Shown here: positions 1 through 4,766 of the stretch, piece by piece
Layout of the letters: each line of letters begins with the position of its first letter
How positions within the stretch are numbered: position 1 is the first letter of the stretch
NCBI GenBank assembly: GCA_039820425.1
Contig: JBCBQD010000230.1
Location: 1-9,556, forward strand
From: SIO4C1 sp039820425
GTDB lineage: Bacteria > Cyanobacteriota > Cyanobacteriia > Phormidesmidales > Phormidesmidaceae
Length of the DNA: 9,556 nucleotides
Direction: 5' to 3'
Notes under the pieces: model-generated
Told to the model about the DNA's origin: nothing
What the model saw: the letters and a program-made list of their open reading frames with translations, nothing else
Databases searched by the model: none
Translations under genes and position numbers: made by a program

Positions 1-423
1 TTAGAGCAAGGTCTGAGCCAGGGCTATAACGTCGAAGTTGAGCCCGTAAAAGACCCCAGCGACTTGATGTATGACGTCCCTAGGGGCGGCCATTTTGTCG
101 CGGTGCTCAAACAAAGTCAGGTGAATGGGGAGTTTGCGATCGCAGCCACCGGCATTTTTGTGCGCCCGTTAGGGATTCTCAGCCTGGATGTGATTGTTGA
201 TCTCAATCGGGAGAACTACCAATCAATGGTGGTCAAACACCCCATCATTCGAGATTACCCCCATGATTGGGAAACTCAATTGAGAGCGTTTTTAAAGGGG
301 GAAACCCGAGTAGAAGAATTATCCCCCGTGGTGGGCTATGTCGATCGCGGCTTAAATCGAGATTATCGGCCCCCCGCTTGGGGTGAGGTTTACTTAGCCG
401 CCAGCGACTTTGCTGGTTTCTAA
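1..423 (+). CDS. Hypothetical protein, 3' end only (5' end outside window)
   Basis: The reading frame is open from the first base to a TAA at 421-423 and encodes the last 140 residues of a longer protein. I do not recognise the family. The visible part is soluble-looking, with alternating beta-like hydrophobic stretches (for example FVAVL, IAATGIFV, ILSLDVIVDL) followed by a charged, Trp/Pro/Tyr-containing C-terminal third. No membrane span or metal-binding motif is visible. A HIP1 octamer lies inside it at 136-143. An 18-bp imperfect tandem duplication (411-428 and 429-446) covers the stop codon, so a second in-frame TAA follows at 439-441. A possible internal TTG start at 64 is unnecessary because the frame continues upstream without a stop. 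The downstream DNA is repeat-rich, so the gene is probably not co-transcribed with anything to its right. Coding is likely; function is unknown. Confidence 0.75.
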   Translation, partial: LEQGLSQGYNVEVEPVKDPSDLMYDVPRGGHFVAVLKQSQVNGEFAIAATGIFVRPLGILSLDVIVDLNRENYQSMVVKHPIIRDYPHDWETQLRAFLKGETRVEELSPVVGYVDRGLNRDYRPPAWGEVYLAASDFAGF

Positions 424-446
424 GCATTTGCTGGTTGCTAAGCACT
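411..446 (+). repeat. 18-bp tandem duplication across a stop codon
   Basis: Two adjacent 18-base units, beginning tgctggtt at 411 and at 429, match at 16 of 18 positions. Because 18 is a multiple of three, the second unit repeats the TAA stop in the same frame (421-423 and 439-441). This looks like a local slippage duplication at the gene end. It leaves the protein end unchanged and creates a tandem stop. Confidence 0.7.
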
Positions 447-494
447 TGTAAATTGATAACCTCACACTCTGTTGCATTAGTCCCCTCTTTTCAA

Positions 495-723
495 GCTACG
501 GTGTACACACAAGTCGGTAAACAGCTCAAGTCTTGAGCCCACTCTGCGAGAAGAGCAAAGCTCTACATCCCCCAACCCCCTTCTCCCTGGGGGAGAAAGG
601 GGCTACTCAAAGTCCTTCTCCCTCAGGAAGAAGGATTTAGGATATAGACGCCAAAGCGGCTTCTCGCAGAGTGGGACAATGCAGGATTTTGAACTTCAGT
701 CCGAGATGTGTGTACACGGTAGC
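495..723. mobile_element. MITE-like palindromic element, about 229 bp
   Basis: The ends are inverted repeats: GCTACGGTGTACACAC at 495-510 pairs with 708-723 at 15 of 16 positions. A second perfect 16-bp inverted pair lies inside (538-553 with 660-675, cccactctgcgagaag and its complement). The DNA between these pairs is a diverged palindrome that keeps the spacing TCGG-N8-TCAA on both arms. The centre holds two small hairpins of the ccttctccc type (577-602 and 613-635). Just outside the ends is a direct repeat, cttttcaa at 487-494 and 725-732, that fits a target-site duplication of 8-9 bp. No ORF inside resembles a transposase, so the element would be non-autonomous. I infer insertion into a pre-existing CCCTTTTCAAGGG-type repeat, half of which remains on each side. 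The transposon family that would mobilise it is unknown. Confidence 0.6.
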
Positions 724-737
724 CCTTTTCAAGGGGG
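724..737. repeat. CCTTTTCAAGGGGG short palindromic repeat
   Basis: A small palindrome (cctt, ttc, aagg) follows the right end of the MITE-like element and continues into a run reading attgaggggg. It resembles a G/C-rich intergenic repeat common in cyanobacteria. The left flank at 482-494 (cccctcttttcaa) looks like the other half of the same motif, split by the insertion. Confidence 0.45.
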
Positions 738-781
738 ATTGAGGGGGATCTCTGAAGACCAACATAGCCTGGGACTATTTT

Positions 782-1057
782 ATGAAGCTCGAATCTATCG
801 ATCAAGACCTCATGACCGACACCAACCAGGTCATTACCCGAGTGGTACTCAATGGAGTAGCCAGCCACTGTAGTCTTGCCAGACAACTGATTGACGTACT
901 GGGGCGACCAGGCATAGACAATGATATGGAAATGCTGGGCACAAACAGCACCTGGACAATTGTCTGGAGTGAGCCATCACACACGCTCGAAGAAGCCACC
1001 CACCTAATCAATCAAGCGATTGCCCCGCGACCGGCCTCAACCCATACACAACCCTGA
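782..1057 (+). CDS. Small hypothetical protein, 91 aa
   Basis: This ORF starts at ATG 782 and stops at 1055-1057. A GGGA at 771-774 sits 7 bases before the start and could serve as a weak ribosome binding site. ATG 812 (beginning MTDTNQVITR) is an equally good start and would give 81 residues. The protein has a regular alternation of predicted strands and helices (QVITRVVLNGV, SLARQLIDVLG, STWTIVWSE, LEEATHLINQAI) that suggests a small alpha/beta fold, possibly ACT-like. That is an impression from pattern, not an identified family. It has no signal peptide, membrane span or metal ligands. It stands alone between two repeat regions and is transcribed away from the MITE-like element. The hydrophobic pattern argues for real coding, but its short length and isolation keep confidence moderate. 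Confidence 0.5.
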   Translation: MKLESIDQDLMTDTNQVITRVVLNGVASHCSLARQLIDVLGRPGIDNDMEMLGTNSTWTIVWSEPSHTLEEATHLINQAIAPRPASTHTQP

Positions 1058-1140
1058 GCAAATTTGCCCGATGCCATTTTAGAGAATACTGCCTCAGGAA
1101 TGAAAAATAAATGACTTGCCCATTTCCTAGCTCTCAAAGG

Positions 1141-1206
1141 CCCTCTCCCAAACCTGGGCGAGGGATCCAGACATCGGTTATCCTTCTTTCAAACCTGGGA
1201 GAAGGG
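1141..1206. repeat. Two hairpin repeats of the CCYTCTCCCAAACCTGGGAGAGG type
   Basis: Two short inverted repeats occur in tandem. The first, at 1141-1164, has arms ccctctccca and tgggcgaggg around the loop aacc, with one mismatch. The second, at 1182-1205, has arms ccttctttca and tgggagaagg around the same aacc loop, using G-T wobbles. They belong to the same family as the hairpins at 577-602, 613-635 and 1283-1306. Such repeats are usually dispersed in cyanobacterial intergenic DNA. No T-rich tail is visible, so I do not call them terminators. Confidence 0.6.
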
Positions 1207-1274
1207 CATCAAAAACCTTGTCAGGTACAGCTTAATTCGTTATGGAATCTATTTGGAGAAGACAAATCTATGGG

Positions 1275-1315
1275 CTCAAAGTCCTTCTCCCAAAATTGGG
1301 AGAAGGATTTAGGAT
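1275..1315. repeat. 41-bp dispersed hairpin repeat, second copy of 606-643
   Basis: The block starting ctcaaagtccttctccc and ending agaaggatttaggat is a near copy of 606-643 inside the MITE-like element; the two differ only in the hairpin loop region. Its core, ccttctccca (1283-1292) and tgggagaagg (1297-1306), is a perfect 10-bp inverted repeat with a 4-base loop. It lies 40 bases beyond the end of fdxH. It might protect or end the fdxH transcript, but no T-tract follows it on the minus strand. Confidence 0.6.
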
Positions 1316-1354
1316 GAGGGCAGAGCTGAGAATACCCTCCTAGGGAATGCTGCC

Positions 1355-1651
1355 TTAGAGATAGTTGCCCAGCTCAACTTCAATCGTACAGTCAGAGGTG
1401 GGCTTGGCCACGCACGTCAGCACATAGCCTGCGGCCATCTGGTCCTCACTTAAGAAAATCTGTTCGGACTGGTCTACCGTGCCAGAGATCAGCTTCCCCT
1501 GGCAGGTTGCACATCCCCCCACCACACACTCAAAAGGAATTTTGATCCCGTGCTCAAAAGCTTCCCCTAGAATCGGTTCGGTCGCTGGAATTTCGATTGT
1601 TTGTTCAAAATTTTGGGGTTTGTTAATCAACGTGACCCTGTACGTTTGCAT
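1355..1651 (-). CDS. fdxH: FdxH-type plant-like [2Fe-2S] ferredoxin
   Basis: This 98-residue protein carries one electron in its [2Fe-2S] cluster. Cluster ligands are Cys42, Cys47, Cys50 and Cys80 in the CX4CX2CX29C spacing of plant-type ferredoxins. Outside the cluster loop it matches my memory of Anabaena FdxH, the ferredoxin that donates electrons to nitrogenase reductase. Shared features are the start YxVxLINK, TIEI near residue 18, the stretch VDQSxQIFL near 59-67, CTI near 88-90 and the YL end. Of the two lysines linked to nitrogenase docking in Anabaena (K10 and K11 without the initiator Met), the first is kept and the second is proline. The ATG at 1649-1651 is preceded on its strand by GAGG about 10 bases upstream. 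It diverges from the ankyrin gene across 89 bp that holds an NtcA-type palindrome. Photosynthetic PetF is the alternative, but the FdxH-specific stretches argue against it. Confidence 0.8.
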   Translation of the reverse strand: MQTYRVTLINKPQNFEQTIEIPATEPILGEAFEHGIKIPFECVVGGCATCQGKLISGTVDQSEQIFLSEDQMAAGYVLTCVAKPTSDCTIEVELGNYL

Positions 1652-1704
1652 CGGAAATGCCTCAGAATCTGTTCCTATCCTTTCGCATCAACCAGAGAAC
1701 TTCG

Positions 1705-1718
1705 GTATCAATCAATAC
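1705..1718. promoter_or_regulatory. Perfect NtcA-type palindrome GTATCAATCAATAC
   Basis: The sequence matches the cyanobacterial NtcA consensus GTA-N8-TAC exactly. NtcA is the CRP-family regulator that responds to nitrogen limitation through 2-oxoglutarate. The site centre is 60 bases upstream of the fdxH start, which would allow a class II promoter with a short leader. However, the best -10-like hexamer on that strand (TAGGAA, complement of 1672-1677) is 27 bases away rather than the usual 20-24 and lacks the final T. It lies only 22 bases from the ankyrin start, where bound NtcA would more likely block than activate. About two such matches are expected by chance in a window this long, so the placement is the main support. 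Confidence 0.45.
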
Positions 1719-1740
1719 GCCCTAAAGGAGAATTAGAAGA

Positions 1741-2202
1741 ATGACCCTCACCCACAATACCTTAAGTCCGGACTTGCAAAACTGGCTACAAGAGAATGAC
1801 TACAGTTGTGAAAACTTGAATCAACCCGGAGAAAACGGAGATTCTGCGCTGATGAAAGTTACGAGAGTAGGGAATTTAGCCTGGATTCAAGAACTGCTTA
1901 GCGCCGGAGTAGACGTCAACCTTAAAAATAACGACGGCAATAACGCCCTCTGGTTTGCCTGCTTTAGGAGCTTTTATGAGGCAATTGATGTCTTGGTAGG
2001 GGCCCACATTGACATTGATAATCAAAACGCCAATGGCGCGACGGCCCTCATGTATGCAGCCTCAGCCGGTAAGTTAGCAGTCGTGCAGCAATTGTTAAGA
2101 CACGGGGCAAATACCCAGCTTCAAAATCTTGACGATTTTACGGCAATTGATTTTGTCAGCACCCAAGCAGTCTGGAGCGTCTTAAAAAATGCTGCAAAGT
2201 AA
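1741..2202 (+). CDS. Ankyrin-repeat protein, 153 aa
   Basis: Ankyrin repeats form a protein-binding scaffold; no enzyme activity is expected. Three consecutive repeats are visible at about residues 33-63, 65-96 and 98-129, each showing NGxxAL/TALM, a helix pair and a GAxxxxxN turn. A degenerate fourth repeat caps the C-terminus (131-150). The first 30 residues are non-repeat and charged. There is no signal peptide or membrane span, so it is probably cytoplasmic. The start is clear: AGGAG at 1726-1730 sits 10 bases before ATG 1741. Its last 14 bases overlap the start of the SagB-like nitroreductase, which suggests translational coupling and a shared job, perhaps holding a partner for the oxidoreductase. 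The partner cannot be read from the sequence. The gap to fdxH carries the NtcA-type site, so nitrogen control is possible. Confidence 0.85.
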   Translation: MTLTHNTLSPDLQNWLQENDYSCENLNQPGENGDSALMKVTRVGNLAWIQELLSAGVDVNLKNNDGNNALWFACFRSFYEAIDVLVGAHIDIDNQNANGATALMYAASAGKLAVVQQLLRHGANTQLQNLDDFTAIDFVSTQAVWSVLKNAAK

Positions 2203-3475
2203 GTCAAAGGTGCAGCTCTATCATGAGCGAACCAACCATTCCTATCAATCCGTCAAAATTAATCCAAATTATGTGGATTCATCGACTCAACCCTCGGCTT
2301 ACAAAACATATCCTCATTTCTACAGAAGATATCCCTTAAAAGAAGACAATGATATCCATCAATTAATTAAATTGACCAGTGCGATCACCTTAGAAAAACA
2401 ATATCGCCACTACACGTCTCAACTACGGGCCAATCCTTCTGCGGGCGGGTTGTATCCAACGGAGCTCTATGTCCAAATCCGTGGATTAGAAGGGATGATC
2501 AGCGGGCTATATCACCTGGAAGTTAAAACTAATATTTTGACCCTAATTTATGAATTAATCGATGATGGTCTAGAAGCCTACATCTGCCCAGGTAAGACCG
2601 TTAAAGGGCTGATCTTTTTGATCAGCTGCGTTTATTTTAGATCGAGTTGGAAATATCAGAATCGCAGCCTGAGATATTGTTTACTCGATAGCGGACATCA
2701 TTTAGGGGCCATTGAAGCCGCTGCCTATGGCCTGGGTCGTCAAGTTGAGTTCGTTTTTGACATTGATAAGATTGGGCTTAATGAAGCATTGGGGTTTGAG
2801 AACCAAGAATTTGTGACGGGCAGCGCCATCCTAGGAGACTATGAAGATAGGCCCCGGCGAGAACTTAGATTAAAAATTCCTTTTGTCTGTGGGACAGATT
2901 ATTTTGAGCCTAATTCCTTTATTGAGCAGGGCTATCGAGATACGATCGAGCCTGAGTGCGATCGCAAATCTTTAAGCTATCCTCAATGGCATTACAATCA
3001 CCCAAAATTTCTGGAAACAATCTCTCAGCGACGCTCAGCAAGATGTTTTAGAAAAGATTCCATTTCTCACAGAGACTTTAAAGATATTCTAGCTGAGGTG
3101 ACTCAGGCGATTGCGACCAAAAGTAAAGAAGCGATCGAGATCTACTCGATTGTTTTAAGAGTGGAGGGGATAGAACCTGGGATATATCGTGGACTAGAGC
3201 TGATTCAAGCTGGAGATTTTTCAGAAAAATCAGCTTATTTATGTGTTGATCAGCGAATTGCGGGCGATAGTGCAGTTACTTTATTTATGGCTGCCCACGC
3301 TCAGAACTACCAAACCGCCACACAATTTGCCGGATTACTCGGACAAAGAGTTTATTTGGCTAGCCAGTATCGTGGCATTGACTGTACAGGAATCGGGGCC
3401 TACTACGATGTAGAAACTCAAGATTTTTTAGGGACTGACAAAGCGATCCTCTATGCCCTGGCAATCGGCAGGTAA
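2189..3475 (+). CDS. SagB-like tandem nitroreductase-family oxidoreductase, 428 aa
   Basis: This protein contains two nitroreductase-fold domains in tandem. Such enzymes bind FMN and oxidise or reduce small substrates; SagB-type members oxidise azolines to azoles in peptide natural products. Domain 1 (about 45-218) has the SagB-type motif RANPSAGGLYPTELY (80-94), then GLYHL (106-110), SWKYQNR (153-159) and LLDSGHH (165-171). Domain 2 (about 275-428) opens with RRSARCF (281-287) and ends with AGLLGQRVYLAS (381-392) and GIGAYYD (401-407). It lacks its own PSAGGLYP segment and is shorter, so it may be partly degenerate or only support dimerisation. No YcaO cyclodehydratase or precursor peptide is visible nearby, so azole synthesis is not supported. 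ATG 2189 overlaps the ankyrin gene by 14 bp. Two 60-base blocks counted here (from 2341 and 2521) are about 30% GC, well below the next gene. The substrate is unknown. Confidence 0.85.
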   Translation: MLQSKSKVQLYHERTNHSYQSVKINPNYVDSSTQPSAYKTYPHFYRRYPLKEDNDIHQLIKLTSAITLEKQYRHYTSQLRANPSAGGLYPTELYVQIRGLEGMISGLYHLEVKTNILTLIYELIDDGLEAYICPGKTVKGLIFLISCVYFRSSWKYQNRSLRYCLLDSGHHLGAIEAAAYGLGRQVEFVFDIDKIGLNEALGFENQEFVTGSAILGDYEDRPRRELRLKIPFVCGTDYFEPNSFIEQGYRDTIEPECDRKSLSYPQWHYNHPKFLETISQRRSARCFRKDSISHRDFKDILAEVTQAIATKSKEAIEIYSIVLRVEGIEPGIYRGLELIQAGDFSEKSAYLCVDQRIAGDSAVTLFMAAHAQNYQTATQFAGLLGQRVYLASQYRGIDCTGIGAYYDVETQDFLGTDKAILYALAIGR

Positions 3476-3479
3476 AAAC

Positions 3480-4766
3480 ATGAAGGGAGCGGACAAGGGT
3501 AAATTACAACGGTTAAAACCTATGTGCATGACCCACCATGACTCACCCTTGACCGTGCTGGGACTCCCAGCAGAGCAAGGAAGATGGCTACTCATTCCTT
3601 TGGGAACGAGTGTTTTACTTTGTCTGGGGAGCGTTTACACCTGGAGTATTTTTCGCACCCCCCTGGAAGGCGAACTCAATATTAGCGCAACCGAAAGCCT
3701 CTTGCCCTATACGGTGGCACTGGTTTTTTATGCTGCCTTTATGCCGATTGCTGGGTTTTATATCCCTCGCATTGGCACCCGAGTGATGACAATGATCGGC
3801 GGGATTGTGGTCGGTTTGGGCTATCTCCTCTCCAGCTTTGCAACGAATATTGGCATGATGATTCTCTCCTACGGGGTCATCGCCGGGACAGGCGTGGGCA
3901 TTACCTACGGGGTGCCCATGGTGGTGGTTGCCCGGTGGTTCCCTGACAAAAAAGGATTGGCGGTGGGGTTAACGATCGTTGGTTTTGGGCTATCTCCTCT
4001 GATCACAGCCCCCTTAGCCAACCAGTTAATTGAAGCCTACAGCGTTAGACCCACACTGCGAATCTTAGGCATTGTCTTTATGGCAATCATTCTAGCCATT
4101 GCACTCATATTAAAATCACCCCCAAAGGACTGGCATCCTCGTCAAAATGTTACGGCTCCCACGACCCCGCTTCCCCGAGACTATCCCAAGCGCTTGCTCA
4201 AAAGTCGTTCGTTTTATGGGCTGTGGAGCTGCTATGCAATTGGCACCCTGATTGGCTTAAGTGCCATTGGCATCTCGGGGCCAGTGGGTGAAGAGATTAT
4301 TAATATCGATCCGAGAATGGCCGCCGGTAGCGTTTCGCTGTTTGCCCTGTTTAATGGCGTCAGTCGGCCACTGTTTGGCTGGCTCAGCGATCGTCTGAAA
4401 CCGCACTATGTTGCGATCGCATCCTATACCCTGGTCTTGGCTGCCTGCGTGCTGATGATCCAGGCTCAACCCGGACAGGTCGGCACCTATTTAGTCGCTT
4501 TTTGTCTGTTTTGGTTTTGCTTGGGCGGCTGGTTAGCCATGGCTCCGATCACGACCCTCCGCTTTTTTAATCCTGACCAGTATGCTCAAAATTACGGAAT
4601 CGTGTTTACGGCCTACGGCGTCGGTGCCCTGGCCGGTACGCTGGCGACCGGGCGCATTCGAGATTGGTTTGGCACCTACACTTATGCGTTTTATCCCATG
4701 GCGCTACTCGCCATCCTTGGCATTGGGGTTGCTAGCCTGATGCTTAAGCGCGAGCGATCGCCGTGA
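3480..4766 (+). CDS. OFA-family MFS transporter, 428 aa
   Basis: This is a 12-helix inner-membrane carrier of the major facilitator superfamily. It resembles the oxalate/formate antiporter (OFA) group, whose members move small carboxylates such as oxalate, formate or lactate. Evidence includes the first helix with the OFA-like run LCLGSVYTWSIF, the loop 2-3 motif IPRIGTR, the OFA signature ARWFPDKKGLAVGL in the middle of the first half, and a second half containing NGVSRPLFGWLSDRLKP, an MFS loop 8-9 motif. The loop between helices 6 and 7 is hydrophilic. The start is uncertain: ATG 3480 follows the SagB stop by 4 bases with GGCAGG upstream; ATG 3453 would overlap SagB, and ATG 3522 or 3528 would trim a basic leader. 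Close packing suggests one operon with ankyrin and SagB. Its 3' end overlaps selO tail to tail by 23 bp. The substrate cannot be assigned. Confidence 0.85.
   Translation: MKGADKGKLQRLKPMCMTHHDSPLTVLGLPAEQGRWLLIPLGTSVLLCLGSVYTWSIFRTPLEGELNISATESLLPYTVALVFYAAFMPIAGFYIPRIGTRVMTMIGGIVVGLGYLLSSFATNIGMMILSYGVIAGTGVGITYGVPMVVVARWFPDKKGLAVGLTIVGFGLSPLITAPLANQLIEAYSVRPTLRILGIVFMAIILAIALILKSPPKDWHPRQNVTAPTTPLPRDYPKRLLKSRSFYGLWSCYAIGTLIGLSAIGISGPVGEEIINIDPRMAAGSVSLFALFNGVSRPLFGWLSDRLKPHYVAIASYTLVLAACVLMIQAQPGQVGTYLVAFCLFWFCLGGWLAMAPITTLRFFNPDQYAQNYGIVFTAYGVGALAGTLATGRIRDWFGTYTYAFYPMALLAILGIGVASLMLKRERSP

Noticed and set aside
623..886. Minus-strand ORF of 87 codons
   Set aside because: It overlaps the MITE-like palindrome and the small plus-strand ORF, and its translation is low-complexity repeat.
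1283..1306. Hairpin as intrinsic terminator of fdxH
   Set aside because: The stem is strong, but the minus-strand sequence after it has no T-run and the same hairpin occurs elsewhere as a dispersed repeat.
1111..1317. Plus-strand ORF of 68 codons
   Set aside because: It runs through three hairpin repeats and its translation simply repeats the hairpin sequence; there is no domain signal.
2189..3475. Azole-peptide (streptolysin S-like) biosynthesis cluster
   Set aside because: Only the SagB-like enzyme is present; there is no YcaO cyclodehydratase, SagC-like partner, precursor peptide or peptide exporter in the window.
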